Assembly (NCBI GenBank): GCA_947483555.1
Contig: CANKMW010000062.1
Location: forward strand, 1-55,701
DNA from: Myxococcales bacterium
Lineage (GTDB): Bacteria; Myxococcota_A; Polyangia; Haliangiales; Haliangiaceae
Direction of reading: 5' to 3'
DNA length: 55,701 bases
In this document: piece after piece, positions 1-8,045 of the stretch
Layout: each line of letters opens with the position of its first letter
How positions within the stretch are numbered: the first letter of the stretch is position 1
Notes under the pieces: model-generated
What the model saw: only the letters and a program-made list of their open reading frames with translations
Told to the model about the DNA's origin: nothing
Database searches by the model: none
Position numbers and translations under genes: made by a program

Positions 1-72
1 GAGCCGCGAACGCTCGAAGGATGGATCCGGCGCGCCCTCCCGGAGCTGGCGCCCGACCGCCGCGGTGGCTAG
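1..72 (+). CDS. C-terminal fragment of an unidentified gene (partial)
   Basis: Frame 1 is open from the window edge for 23 codons and ends in TAG at 70-72. The readable tail (LEGWIRRALPELAPDRRGG) could be the end of a real gene cut by the window edge. It is too short to assign, and chance openness is quite possible in such GC-rich DNA. Confidence 0.25.
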   Translation, partial: EPRTLEGWIRRALPELAPDRRGG

Positions 73-234
73 CTCGGTGGTGAGCAGTGCCATCGACGAT
101 GCCTGCCATCGAGACGGTGGGCGAAGCTGTACCGCCCCTGCTGATCACCCACTTGCGGTGACCTGTACTAAGGAAGCCAAGAAGGCATAGCGACCGTGAC
201 AGCTGCCGACGGGCAGCGACCGCTTCTCCGACCC

Positions 235-1005
235 TCAAACGTCCTCCCACCACCGCGCCTTGGTGGTGCGCTCGAAGCGCGGTCGGCGGACCTCGTGGCG
301 CGCCAGTGCTCGCGCGTAATCCGCATGGATCGCCTCGGGAATCGCGTAGGCGTCGAGAAGCTCGTCGTCATGGCTCCATTCCAGATCGAATGGGCCAATC
401 TGCAGCGGAGGGAATCGCTGAAGGTCCTCACTCCAGACTTGCAGCCCCGACTCACCGAGCTCGAGGTGGATCTGGACGCCATCACTCGCATACTCCCAGG
501 AGTAGCGTCTCATCACCGATGTGATGTAGCGCAGGCGTACGGCCGCCGCGCTGCCGATGGCGTCGCGGCCGACCCAGACCTCGATCCGGCCGCGGTCATA
601 GCAATCGATCGACGCGGTGCCGCCGGGAACTACGCAGGCGCGCGCCGGGCCGAGCGCTTGCTCCCCGATCTTGTCGTTCCATTCGACCAGCCCGCCCGAC
701 ACGACAAAATCACGATCAAGAATGCCGAAGATCGGTGCGTCGGCGAGGAGGTCCGCCTCGAGCCCGCGCCAGCTCAGGCGCGTCGGCCCTGTGGTCGCGC
801 GGACCTCCAGCGCCACGACCTGATGTTCGGCCGGAGCGGATTCGCCATCCAGGTGGGCCGTCTCAAGCACCGCCTCCCAACGGCCGCGCATCGCCCCACG
901 AACGCCGAGCGCATGGATCCAGTTGGACCGATCGGCGAGGTAGCAGAGGTCCGAGACGACGAGGACCCCTGATGAGGAATCGAAACTACCGATTGAGCTG
1001 CGCAA
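235..1005 (-). CDS. Hypothetical protein, about 256 residues
   Basis: I do not recognise the family. The convincing part of the frame begins near SFDSSSGVLVVSDLCYLAD and runs to RWWEDV at the stop, with an even amino-acid mix rich in Trp, Tyr, Asp and Glu, unlike the Arg/Pro-rich sequence further upstream in the same frame. The start is uncertain: a TTG at 1005 lies just ahead of the convincing region and I used it. The opening GVLVVSDLCYLAD and the alternating hydrophobic pattern suggest a beta-rich soluble protein; no signal peptide or membrane segment is visible. It faces transposase debris on its 5' side, so the N-terminus may have been replaced by a rearrangement. Confidence 0.55.
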   Translation of the reverse strand: MRSSIGSFDSSSGVLVVSDLCYLADRSNWIHALGVRGAMRGRWEAVLETAHLDGESAPAEHQVVALEVRATTGPTRLSWRGLEADLLADAPIFGILDRDFVVSGGLVEWNDKIGEQALGPARACVVPGGTASIDCYDRGRIEVWVGRDAIGSAAAVRLRYITSVMRRYSWEYASDGVQIHLELGESGLQVWSEDLQRFPPLQIGPFDLEWSHDDELLDAYAIPEAIHADYARALARHEVRRPRFERTTKARWWEDV

Positions 1006-1328
1006 GGCGATGAGCGCTCTTGGTGGGTGGGGTGGGTGGGCCAGCCGTCCTGGCAGATGCGAACGCCTCGTCCACTGCAACCGACGGCTCGCTGGGTGAT
1101 GGAGCATGCCACGTGGTGCCGACCGTCGACGCGAATAGGACGTTCGATGCTGGGGTTCGGCCCGGCGGGCGGGCGGGGGAGCGGCCGGTCGCGCGCAGGC
1201 GCGGCGGACGGTCGTGGGCGCAGCCGGTGTAGGGCGCGCACGAACCAGCGCGACCAGGGCGAGCGACGGGCGCACGGGGCCGCTGGCAGGCGCGAGGCGG
1301 CGGGACCGCCAGCCGCGGCGATCAGAAG
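1006..1328. other. No gene seen
   Basis: The frames open here give Arg/Pro/Gly-rich translations typical of antisense reading in GC-rich DNA. A run of GGTGGG-like sequence lies at 1021-1042. It sits between the hypothetical gene and a transposase fragment and is probably rearrangement debris. Confidence 0.4.
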
Positions 1329-1620
1329 TCAGCGAACGACAGCTCGGGCTCGAGGTCGTCGGTAGGTGGACCACGGGCGGGGGCGATGGGTGGGACGGCG
1401 GCGGGGAGGCCGGTCGAGGATGCGGGCGGTGACGTCGGGTTCGGTGAGGAAGGCGAGGACGCGGAGGGGGTCGCCGCACCGTGGGCAGGTGGTGACGTCG
1501 GCGGCGAAGACGCGCAGGAGCAAGGCGGCCCAGTCGAGGCGGCGCGCCAGCATCGAGGCGGTCACGGGCGCGGCGGGGTCGTCGGCGGGTGGCGCGGGCA
1601 GGACGCGGTCGCGAAGGCGC
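1329..1620 (-). pseudogene. Transposase C-terminal remnant (IS91/Y2-like)
   Basis: The minus frame reads LDWAALLLRVFAADVTTCPRC and then GDPLRVLAFLTEPDVTARIL. This matches the C-terminal zinc-knuckle end seen in many IS91-type (Y2) transposases, in which a 'WA-LL-RVF' helix precedes CPRCG and a 'RVLAFL-DP' strand. Only about 95 residues are present; the HUH catalytic region is missing. The homology breaks off near 1620, where a plus-strand coding fragment starts, so a recombination junction lies there. The family assignment is from memory of the motif, not from a search. Confidence 0.5.
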
Positions 1621-1627
1621 GCTCGCG

Positions 1628-1723
1628 AAGTGGCAGGGCACGACCTGGACCAGCTACACGCTCGAGCGCCAGTGGCTGGAGTCGTTCGAGACCGGTCCCT
1701 ACGCACCGCACGATACCAAGTGA
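1628..1723 (+). pseudogene. C-terminal fragment of an unidentified plus-strand gene
   Basis: Thirty-one codons followed by TGA read KWQGTTWTSYTLERQWLESF and end GPYAPHDTK. The composition is that of a real protein, unlike the Arg-rich shadow frames around it, and the stop falls just before the exonuclease gene on the other strand. No start or upstream body exists, because the DNA to the left is the transposase remnant. I read it as the surviving tail of a gene destroyed by that insertion. Confidence 0.3.
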
Positions 1724-1751
1724 GGCAACGTGGTACCGGGCCTGGCGATCG

Positions 1752-2597
1752 TCACAGCGGCGCAGCGACCGCGAGCTCGTCGCAGATCGCGGCCAGGGCG
1801 GCGCGATCGGGCCCGCGCCACTGCACCGCCTCGAGCGACGCGTCGATGCGGGCGTCGGTGACCAGGGTCGCCAGGCGGCGGTAGAGCAGGGCGTCGTCCC
1901 AGCCGGCGGCGAGGCTGGCTTGCAGCGCCGCCTGGCCCCGCACCGCGACGTCCCACGATCCGGTGCGCGGGATGGCCTCGAGGTGAACGTAGTGGGCGAG
2001 CACGGCGGCCGCCGAGCGGGCGCCCCAGCGCGGCAGGCCCGGGATGCCGTCGGCGGTGTCACCGACCAGCGCCAGCAGATCGGGGACCGAGGCCGGCGCC
2101 ACGCCCAGCCGCGCCTGCACGCCGGCCTCGTCGAACGTTCGGTCGCGCATCCGATCCCAGGTGATCACGCGGGTGCCGCTCACCACCTGGCACAGGTCCT
2201 TGTCGGGGGTGGCGACGATCACCTGCTCGACGGTGGGCTCGGCGGCGAGCCGGGCGGCCGCGGTGGCCAGCGCGTCGTCGGCCTCGACCTCGACCATCGG
2301 CCACACCGCGAGGCCGAGCGCGGCCGAGACCCGCTCGGCGAGCTCGAACTGACCGTACAGCGCCGGGTCGATACCTTCGCCGGTCTTGTAGCCCGGGAAC
2401 AGGTCGTTGCGGAACGACTCGATGACGTGATCGAAGGCGACCCCGGCGTGGGTGACCGCGCCCGAGCGCAACAGGGCGCCGAAGCCGCGCAGCAGGCCAC
2501 GGCTGGCGCCGACCTCGCGATCGCGCACCACCGCGCTCGGCGCGCCGTAGAAGGCACGGAAGAGCTCGTAGGTGCCGTCGATCAGGTGGACCTTCAT
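1752..2597 (-). CDS. 5'-3' exonuclease (FEN-1/PolA-exo family), 281 residues
   Basis: Stand-alone relative of the N-terminal 5'-nuclease domain of DNA polymerase I, expected to cut flaps and RNA primers during replication and repair. The protein opens MKVHLIDGTY, placing the first metal-binding Asp at residue 7. Next come FPGYKTG (the conserved Arg-Lys-type helical arch region), VEADDALATAA (second acidic cluster), TPDKDLCQ (the D-x-D/KD-Q motif) and GDTADGIPGLPRWG, the helix-3-turn-helix that binds DNA and carries the last Asp pair. The length is usual for stand-alone family members. The ATG at 2597 was chosen because it directly precedes the first strand of the domain. It is divergent from the DUF885 gene with only 45 bp between the start codons. 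Confidence 0.9.
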   Translation of the reverse strand: MKVHLIDGTYELFRAFYGAPSAVVRDREVGASRGLLRGFGALLRSGAVTHAGVAFDHVIESFRNDLFPGYKTGEGIDPALYGQFELAERVSAALGLAVWPMVEVEADDALATAAARLAAEPTVEQVIVATPDKDLCQVVSGTRVITWDRMRDRTFDEAGVQARLGVAPASVPDLLALVGDTADGIPGLPRWGARSAAAVLAHYVHLEAIPRTGSWDVAVRGQAALQASLAAGWDDALLYRRLATLVTDARIDASLEAVQWRGPDRAALAAICDELAVAAPL

Positions 2598-2642
2598 CGC
2601 CTGCCGGCCGGCATACCACGGCACTCTGGTACAACCGACGTC
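2598..2642. promoter_or_regulatory. Divergent promoter region
   Basis: Only 45 bp separate the start codons of the exonuclease (minus) and the DUF885 peptidase (plus). Any promoters must overlap this stretch or the 5' ends of the two genes. I cannot assign -35/-10 boxes with confidence. Confidence 0.3.
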
Positions 2643-4382
2643 ATGACGTCGTCGCTCGAGGGGTCGTCGCCGCTGGCCGCCGAAGCCGTTTGCGGCGTGC
2701 GCGATCCAGCGCTGGCCGCCCTGATGGCCGCGCACTGGGAGTGGTACGTGCGCTGGCGCCCGACGTTTGCGACCACGCTCGGTGACCATCGCTTCGACGC
2801 CGAGCTGCCGCGCCGTGGCGAAGCCGACGTGCAGCGCTACCAGGCCGAGCTGCGGGTCATGCTGGAGCGCGTCGGTGCGCTCGACGCGGCGGGGCTCGAG
2901 ACCCACGACCGCGAGACGCTGGCGCTGGTGCGCGGCGACCTCGAGGTCCAGCTCGCCGTCGAGGTGGGCCGTGATCACGAGTGGGCGGTGTCGACCGCCA
3001 ACAACCCGCTGCCCGAGCTGGCCTACCTGGCCGAGAGCCACGCGGTGACGACGCCGTCCGACGGCGCCAACCTGGTGGCGCGCTACCGGCAGGGGAGCCG
3101 GCTGATCGACGACACCATCGCGAATCTCCGCCGCGGGCTGGACGGCGGCCGGGTCGCCGCGCACGGCGTGGTGCGCCGCGTGGTCGAGCAGCTCGATCAG
3201 CAGCTGGTCAAGCCGACCGACGAGTGGTCGATGCTGGCACCGGCGCACGCCGCCCACGACCACTGGTCAGAGGGCGAGCGCGAGCACTTCCGGGCCGGGC
3301 TGGTCGCCGCGGTCGGCGAGTTGCGGCCGGCGCTGGCGCGCCTGCGCGACCTGCTCCACGACGAGGTCTTGCCGCGCAGTCGCACCGGCGCGCAGGAGGG
3401 CATCGGCGCGCTCCCCGACGGCGCCGCCGCCTATCGCGCCCGCATCCTCGAGCACATCGGCGTGGTCCGCAGTCCCGATGAGCTCCACGCCCTGGGCCGC
3501 GCCGAGATCGCGCGGCTCGATGACGACCTCGCGGCGCTGGGCGCGACGCTGTTCGGGGCCGCCGACCTGGCGGCGACGCTGGCTCGGCTGCGCTCCGATC
3601 CGGCGCTGTACTTCACGACCGGTGACGAGCTGGTGGCGGCGGCGACCGCCGCCCTCGATCGCGCCACCGCCGCGGTGCCGCGATGGTTTGGCACCGTCCC
3701 GCGCGCCCCGTGCGTGGTCTCGGTGATCCCCGACTACGAGGCGCCGTTCTCGACCATCGCCTACTACCGGCAGCCGCACTACGACGGCTCGAAGCCGGGC
3801 GAGTACTTCATCAACACGTACTGGCCCGAGACCCGGCCGCGCTACGAGCTCGAGGCGCTGTCGTGGCACGAGGCGGTGCCCGGCCACCACCTGCAGATCG
3901 CGATCGCGCAGCAGCTCGAGGACCTGCCCATGTGGCGCCGGCTCGAGGGATCGACCGCGTACGTCGAGGGCTGGGCGCTCTACACCGAGCGGCTCGCCGA
4001 CGAGATGGGCCTGTACTCGGGCGATCTCGATCGGCTGGGCATGCTGTCGTACGACGCCTGGCGAGCGTCGCGGCTGGTGGTCGACACCGGGCTCCACGCC
4101 CTGGGCTGGACCCGCGCCGAGGCCGAGGCGTTCATGCATGCGCACACCGCGCTCACCGCGGCCAACATCGCCAACGAGGTCGACCGCTACATCGCGTGGC
4201 CCGGGCAGGCGCTGGCCTACAAGTTCGGGCAGCTCGAGATCTTCGCGCTGCGGCGGCAGGCCGAGGCCGCGCTCGGCGCGCGCTTCGCGCTGCCGGCGTT
4301 CCACGATGTCGTGCTCGGCGCTGGCGCGGTGACGCTGCCGGTGTTGCGGGCCCGCGTCGAGGCGTGGATCGCGGCGACGTGA
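2643..4382 (+). CDS. DUF885 family protein (probable zinc carboxypeptidase), 579 residues
   Basis: Full-length DUF885 protein. The family signature HEAVPGHHLQ begins near residue 409, giving the two metal-binding His residues of an HExxH-like site, and YVEGWALYTE follows about 30 residues later with the third ligand Glu. Other family hallmarks are FINTYWPETRPRYELE and the C-terminal GQALAYKFGQLEI. Family members are thought to be metallopeptidases; none of the visible sequence shows a signal peptide, so a cytoplasmic place is likely. The ATG at 2643 is the first start after an upstream Arg-rich, non-protein-like stretch. It ends 17 bp before the convergent thioredoxin-like gene. Confidence 0.92.
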   Translation: MTSSLEGSSPLAAEAVCGVRDPALAALMAAHWEWYVRWRPTFATTLGDHRFDAELPRRGEADVQRYQAELRVMLERVGALDAAGLETHDRETLALVRGDLEVQLAVEVGRDHEWAVSTANNPLPELAYLAESHAVTTPSDGANLVARYRQGSRLIDDTIANLRRGLDGGRVAAHGVVRRVVEQLDQQLVKPTDEWSMLAPAHAAHDHWSEGEREHFRAGLVAAVGELRPALARLRDLLHDEVLPRSRTGAQEGIGALPDGAAAYRARILEHIGVVRSPDELHALGRAEIARLDDDLAALGATLFGAADLAATLARLRSDPALYFTTGDELVAAATAALDRATAAVPRWFGTVPRAPCVVSVIPDYEAPFSTIAYYRQPHYDGSKPGEYFINTYWPETRPRYELEALSWHEAVPGHHLQIAIAQQLEDLPMWRRLEGSTAYVEGWALYTERLADEMGLYSGDLDRLGMLSYDAWRASRLVVDTGLHALGWTRAEAEAFMHAHTALTAANIANEVDRYIAWPGQALAYKFGQLEIFALRRQAEAALGARFALPAFHDVVLGAGAVTLPVLRARVEAWIAAT

Positions 4383-4399
4383 CGGGGTGACGGCGCCGG

Positions 4400-4951
4400 T
4401 CAGCGCAGCGCGGTGACGACCGCGTCGAGATCGTCGAAGCTGGGCAGCGGATCGACCCGGCGGTCGTAGCTCTTCGCCAGCGCGCCGCTGCGGTCGAAGA
4501 CGAAGATCGTGGGCACCTTGGGCGGACGGCCGAGGCCCGACCACAGACCCTCGTCGGCGGGAACCACGCGCAACCACGGCGCTCGCTGGTCGACGAAGTC
4601 GCGGACCGCGATGGCGTCGCCGCGGCCGTCGTACTCCTCGTGGGCGATGTAGTTGACGCCCAGGAAGCGCACCTCGGGGTGGTTGGCACGCAGCACCTCG
4701 AGCACGCGGATCTCGTCGCGACAGTGGCCGCACCACGACGCGAAGACGATGGCCACCGTCGCCCGCTGGGTCGGCGCCAGCCGGCCGATCAGCTGACCGT
4801 CGAGATCGGTGGCGGCGTCGAGCAGGTCGGCGTGGGGTGCGGTCGGCGCGGCCCGCGGCGTGCCGCCGCTGCCACCCGAGGCGGGCGGTGCCGGGGGCCG
4901 GCACGCGGCCAGGGCGGCGGCGCTGGCGACGGCGAGAGCGAGGACGCGCAT
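4400..4951 (-). CDS. Thioredoxin-fold lipoprotein (TlpA/ResA-like), 183 residues
   Basis: The N-terminus MRVLALAVASAAALAAC is a lipoprotein signal peptide with the lipobox Cys at residue 17, followed by a Pro/Gly/Ser linker. The thioredoxin fold starts near residue 50 with the active site FASWCGHC (Cys 74 and 77); the cis-Pro loop is in KVPTIFVFDRSG. Proteins of this type act outside the cytoplasmic membrane as thiol reductants or oxidants. The CGHC active site is more oxidising than CGPC in known thioredoxin-like proteins. An ATG at 4969 (MGQTRP) is possible, but the one at 4951 gives a standard signal peptide. A 12-bp tandem repeat lies just upstream. Confidence 0.87.
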   Translation of the reverse strand: MRVLALAVASAAALAACRPPAPPASGGSGGTPRAAPTAPHADLLDAATDLDGQLIGRLAPTQRATVAIVFASWCGHCRDEIRVLEVLRANHPEVRFLGVNYIAHEEYDGRGDAIAVRDFVDQRAPWLRVVPADEGLWSGLGRPPKVPTIFVFDRSGALAKSYDRRVDPLPSFDDLDAVVTALR

Positions 4952-4993
4952 CGGACGAGTCTGGCCCATGGTGGCGTGGGCCGCCAGCCGGGG

Positions 4994-5066
4994 TTCGGTC
5001 GCGGTGACGGTTTCGGTGACGGTTTCGGCGACGGATTCGGTGACGGTTTCGGCGACGGTTTCGGTC
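4994..5066. repeat. Dodecamer tandem repeat, about five units
   Basis: Units of TTCGGYGACGGW repeat head to tail: TTCGGTGACGGT (5012), TTCGGCGACGGA (5024), TTCGGTGACGGT (5036), TTCGGCGACGGT (5048), with partial units on either side. The array fills the gap between the YkgJ-like gene and the thioredoxin-like gene. Read on the other strand the unit is CCGAAACCGTCG, nearly the same as the repeat that ends this window. Confidence 0.85.
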
Positions 5067-5067
5067 G

Positions 5068-6144
5068 TCAGAGCGACAGGCCGACGCGGCGGCGGGCGGT
5101 CAGGCAGTGTGCCGAGCCGAGCGTGAAGTCCCGGCACGTGCGTGGTCGGTCATCGTAGATGACGCAGCTGTAGCGAGTGGTGGATCTCCGGTCGCCCGAC
5201 GCTGTCGACTCGCCGCCACCGAGCGCGGCGCAACGCTCGCCGTCCCGCAGTAGCTCGTAGCGGTGGGCGCCGTCCTCGCCACGGTCGACGACGTACTCGG
5301 GCCGACGCTTGCGCACCAGGTCGCGCGGCGCGACGGCGACCGCGCCGTAGGCTTCGCGGCAACAAGCGCCGCAGGTCTGGCAGTCGAGCGCGTCCTCCCA
5401 GCGCTCGCAGCCCGGCCAGGCGTCGTCGACCCTGGCGCCGTCGGCCTGCCGGCAGCGTGGCGAGGCGCGACCGGGCCCGCCGACCTGGCGCCACGCACAG
5501 TCGCCGCAGGTGCGGCCGGCGGCGGTCGACGCCGGCAGCCCGGTCGGGTGCGGCGGCGGCAGCGCGTATCCGGCCGCCAGCGACGGCCGCTCGTCGGAGC
5601 GCGCCGCGCCACTCCATCCCGAAGCCACGGCGACGATCGCCGCGGTGGCGGCGAGCGCGTCCTCGATCGCCGGCGCCCACGGCGCCCGGGTCACGCGACG
5701 CAACCCGGCGATGGCATGGACCACGCTCAGGTCGGTGCGGTCGACGAGCGGGTCGGCGGGGAGCGCGTCCCAGAAGGCGCGATAGTCGGTGGTCGGCGCG
5801 AAGAACCGGGCCAGGCCGTAGCGCGTGGCCAGCACGCGCTGCAGGCGCAGCGTGGCGTGCTCGCGCCACACGTCCCGATCGCCGACGTTGTCGAGGCCCC
5901 AGTCGGTGGTCGCGAACGACGCCTCGCCCTGGACCAGCGAGTGGCAGAGCTCGTGGAAGATCATCTGCGCCAGCGAGTCGTCGGCGTCGAGGGTCTCGAT
6001 GCTGCCGATGGTCAGCGTGCCGGCGCCGTCGGTCGCCGCGTAGGCGTGCGCGCTGCGCTCGACGCGAAGCCCGGCGCGCCCGGCGGCACCGAGCCAGACC
6101 TCGGCCAGCGGATCGACGTACCGCCTCGTCACCTCGCGTTGCAC
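5068..6144 (-). CDS. HExxH-containing protein with C-terminal YkgJ-type cysteine cluster, about 358 residues
   Basis: The N-terminal half carries SLAQMIFHELCHSLVQGE, an HExxH motif placed as in zinc peptidases, in a region predicted to be alpha-helical. The C-terminal third has CGDCAWRQ, then CERWEDALDCQTCGACCRE, then later YSCVIYDDRPRTCRDF. The CxxCxxCC spacing is the signature of the YkgJ (UPF0153) zinc/iron-chelating family. The fusion of the two halves is unusual. The start is uncertain: GTG at 6144 or 6132 both fit, because the sequence further upstream is Arg-rich and not protein-like. It is followed by the thioredoxin-like lipoprotein, in the same direction, across the dodecamer array. 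Function unknown; metal handling or a metal-dependent hydrolase are the obvious options. Confidence 0.75.
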   Translation of the reverse strand: MQREVTRRYVDPLAEVWLGAAGRAGLRVERSAHAYAATDGAGTLTIGSIETLDADDSLAQMIFHELCHSLVQGEASFATTDWGLDNVGDRDVWREHATLRLQRVLATRYGLARFFAPTTDYRAFWDALPADPLVDRTDLSVVHAIAGLRRVTRAPWAPAIEDALAATAAIVAVASGWSGAARSDERPSLAAGYALPPPHPTGLPASTAAGRTCGDCAWRQVGGPGRASPRCRQADGARVDDAWPGCERWEDALDCQTCGACCREAYGAVAVAPRDLVRKRRPEYVVDRGEDGAHRYELLRDGERCAALGGGESTASGDRRSTTRYSCVIYDDRPRTCRDFTLGSAHCLTARRRVGLSL

Positions 6145-6194
6145 TGGCCGTGATTGCCACGAACCGCGAGCCAGGGCAACGCCGCAGGTGCGGT

Positions 6195-6410
6195 TCAGGT
6201 CGGTGCCAGGGTGACCTCGTACGCGTCGTAGACGTCGTCGGAGGTCTGGGCTCGAGGGACGCGGCGCGGCGGTGGCGGCGGCAGCGCCGGCATCCATGGC
6301 TCGTCGCGGCGAGTCGCGGCCCGCAGGAGCTGCGCCCGTTGCGACGGATCCATCCGCCTCCATTCGTCCTGGGTGATCACGAACCCCGCCAGCTCGATAT
6401 CTCCCCTCAT
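6195..6410 (-). CDS. Small hypothetical protein, 71 residues
   Basis: Starts MRGDIELAGFVITQDEW and has an amphipathic stretch RMDPSQRAQLLRAA, then a Pro run and an acidic tail ending DAYEVTLAPT. The N-terminal 'DEWRRM-P-QR-' pattern faintly recalls the N-termini of some myxobacterial Uma2-type proteins, but the nuclease body is absent, so I leave it unnamed. The gene is divergent from the enoyl-CoA hydratase, 57 bp away, and upstream of the YkgJ-like gene in the same direction. Confidence 0.5.
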   Translation of the reverse strand: MRGDIELAGFVITQDEWRRMDPSQRAQLLRAATRRDEPWMPALPPPPPRRVPRAQTSDDVYDAYEVTLAPT

Positions 6411-6467
6411 GCTGCAACCATCCGGGAGGCTCGCGACGGCGGCAACTTTTCGGCTACCGTGGCGGCA

Positions 6468-7268
6468 ATGGACCTCATCTCGCAGACCCGTGACGGCGAC
6501 GTCGTCACGCTCACGATCACCGTCCCCACCATGGCCCCGGCGTTCTTCGCCGAATGCGAACGGCGGTTCGGCGACCTGGCCACCGACGGCACGCTGCGGG
6601 CGGTCGTGGTGCGCTCGTCGGCCAAGGCGTTCTCCTACGGCCTCGATCTGCCGGCGGCGATGGTGGCCTGGGGTCCGGCGATGACCGGCGGCGGGCTGGC
6701 GGCCAAGCGGAGCGAGTTGCACGCGCTGATCCGCCAGCTCCAGCGCGCCTTCACCGCGATCGCCGCCTGCCCGGTGCCGGTCATCGCCGCCGTTCACGGC
6801 CTGTGCCTCGGCGGTGGTGTCGATCTGATCGCGGCGTGCGACCTGCGCGTGGCGTCGGCCGACGCCGTGTTCAGCGTGCGCGAGACTCGCATCGCGATCG
6901 TCGCCGACCTGGGCTCGCTGCAGCGGCTGCCAGCGATCGTCGGGTCGGCCCAGGCTCGCGAGCTGGCGCTGACCGGCCGCGACATCGATGCGTCGCGCGC
7001 CCACGCCATCGGGCTGGTCAACCAGATCGCCGCCGATCGCGACGCGGCCTGGGTCGGCGCGCAGGCGCTGGCGGCGGAGATCGCCGCCAACCCGCCGCTG
7101 ACCGTACGCGGCGTCAAGCAGGTGCTCGACTACTCGGCGGGCAAGAGCATCGACGACGGGCTCGCCTACGTGGCGGCCTGGAACGCAGCCTTCCTGGCCT
7201 CCGAAGATCTCGGCGAGGCGGTGGCGGCCTTCGCGCAGAAGCGTCCGCCGCGCTTCAACGGGCGCTGA
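6468..7268 (+). CDS. Enoyl-CoA hydratase/isomerase family protein, 266 residues
   Basis: Crotonase-fold protein. AFSYGLDLPA near residue 60 corresponds to the first oxyanion-hole loop, and CPVPVIAAVHGLCLGGGVDL near residue 105 is the family signature with the second oxyanion Gly. FSVRETRIAIVADLGSLQRL carries the catalytic-region Glu and Asp. The Asp in VADLGS matches the position used by dienoyl-CoA isomerases, so an isomerase (ECH1-like) role is as likely as hydratase. It would act in fatty-acid beta-oxidation. The ATG at 6468 begins MDLISQTRDGDVVTL, a normal start for the fold. A glutathione transferase follows 71 bp downstream. Confidence 0.92.
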   Translation: MDLISQTRDGDVVTLTITVPTMAPAFFAECERRFGDLATDGTLRAVVVRSSAKAFSYGLDLPAAMVAWGPAMTGGGLAAKRSELHALIRQLQRAFTAIAACPVPVIAAVHGLCLGGGVDLIAACDLRVASADAVFSVRETRIAIVADLGSLQRLPAIVGSAQARELALTGRDIDASRAHAIGLVNQIAADRDAAWVGAQALAAEIAANPPLTVRGVKQVLDYSAGKSIDDGLAYVAAWNAAFLASEDLGEAVAAFAQKRPPRFNGR

Positions 7269-7339
7269 CCACGCGATGTGGAGCCGCACGCGTTGTGGCA
7301 AGCTGCCGACCGCGCGGTCCCGTCCGACCCGAACTGGAG

Positions 7340-8023
7340 ATGACGATCATGCTGAAGCTCTACATGCACCCTGCATCCACGGCGAGCCGCCCGGTCCGCC
7401 TGTTGATCGCCGAGAAGAAGCTCGACGTTGCCGAACAGGTCGTCGACATCATGGTCGGCGAGCACTACCAGGGCGAGTACACCGGGGTGAACCCGAGCCG
7501 GCAGGTGCCGGCGCTCGACGACGGCGACTTCCGGATGACCGAGAGCTCGGCCATCCTCAAGTACCTGGCGTCGAAGTTCGACCTGCCCGAGTATCCCAAG
7601 AACCTCCAGCAGCGGGGCCGGGTCGACGAGGTGATGGACTGGTTCAACACCCAGTTCTACCGGGACTTCGGCTACGGCATGCTGTACCCGCAGGTCTTCC
7701 CGCACCACAAGCGGCCGACCGACGAGCACCACACCGGCACGATCGCGTGGGGCAAGGAGAAGTCGAAGGGGTGGTTCGGCGTCCTCGATACCCACTACAT
7801 CGGCCAGCACGCCTACGTCGCCGGTGACCAGATCACGATCGCCGACTACTTCGGCAGCTGCATCGTGACCGCCGGCGCGCTGGTCGGCTGCACCTTCGAG
7901 GGCTTCCCCAACGTCCAGCGCTGGCTCGGCACCATGACCCAGCTGGCGAGCTGGGCCAGCGTCAACGAGGTGCTGTACGGGTTCGCGTCGTCGCTGAAGG
8001 ACAAGCCGTTCGAGCGGCTGTAG
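7340..8023 (+). CDS. Glutathione S-transferase family protein, 227 residues
   Basis: The N-terminal thioredoxin-like domain reads LKLYMHPASTASRPVRLLIA, then NPSRQVPALDDGDF with the cis-Pro, then MTESSAILKYLA, the ESS/AI motif that binds the glutathione gamma-glutamyl group. The alpha-helical C-terminal domain contains QITIADYFG, the usual N-capping-box/hydrophobic-staple motif. The pattern resembles theta/zeta-type bacterial GSTs. Start MTIMLKLY at 7340 lies behind CTGGAG; a second ATG at 7349 is also possible. Expected to be cytosolic, conjugating or isomerising electrophiles. It converges with the lipoprotein gene 22 bp downstream. Confidence 0.92.
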   Translation: MTIMLKLYMHPASTASRPVRLLIAEKKLDVAEQVVDIMVGEHYQGEYTGVNPSRQVPALDDGDFRMTESSAILKYLASKFDLPEYPKNLQQRGRVDEVMDWFNTQFYRDFGYGMLYPQVFPHHKRPTDEHHTGTIAWGKEKSKGWFGVLDTHYIGQHAYVAGDQITIADYFGSCIVTAGALVGCTFEGFPNVQRWLGTMTQLASWASVNEVLYGFASSLKDKPFERL

Positions 8024-8045
8024 CGGCGACGCGGCGTCGCGGCGA

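Noticed and set aside
1386..2642. A 998-residue plus-strand protein ending in the DUF885 domain
   Set aside because: The first 419 codons are antisense to the exonuclease and give Arg/Gly-rich, non-protein-like sequence; the real start is the ATG at 2643.
4951..5137. N-terminal extension of the thioredoxin-like lipoprotein through the dodecamer repeat (TETVAETVTE-like repeats)
   Set aside because: The extension is only translated simple repeat and would bury the lipoprotein signal peptide; the ATG at 4951 is the sensible start.
5457..6467. Long N-terminal extension of the enoyl-CoA hydratase
   Set aside because: It is antisense to the HExxH/YkgJ gene, is Arg-rich, and the crotonase fold starts cleanly at the ATG at 6468.
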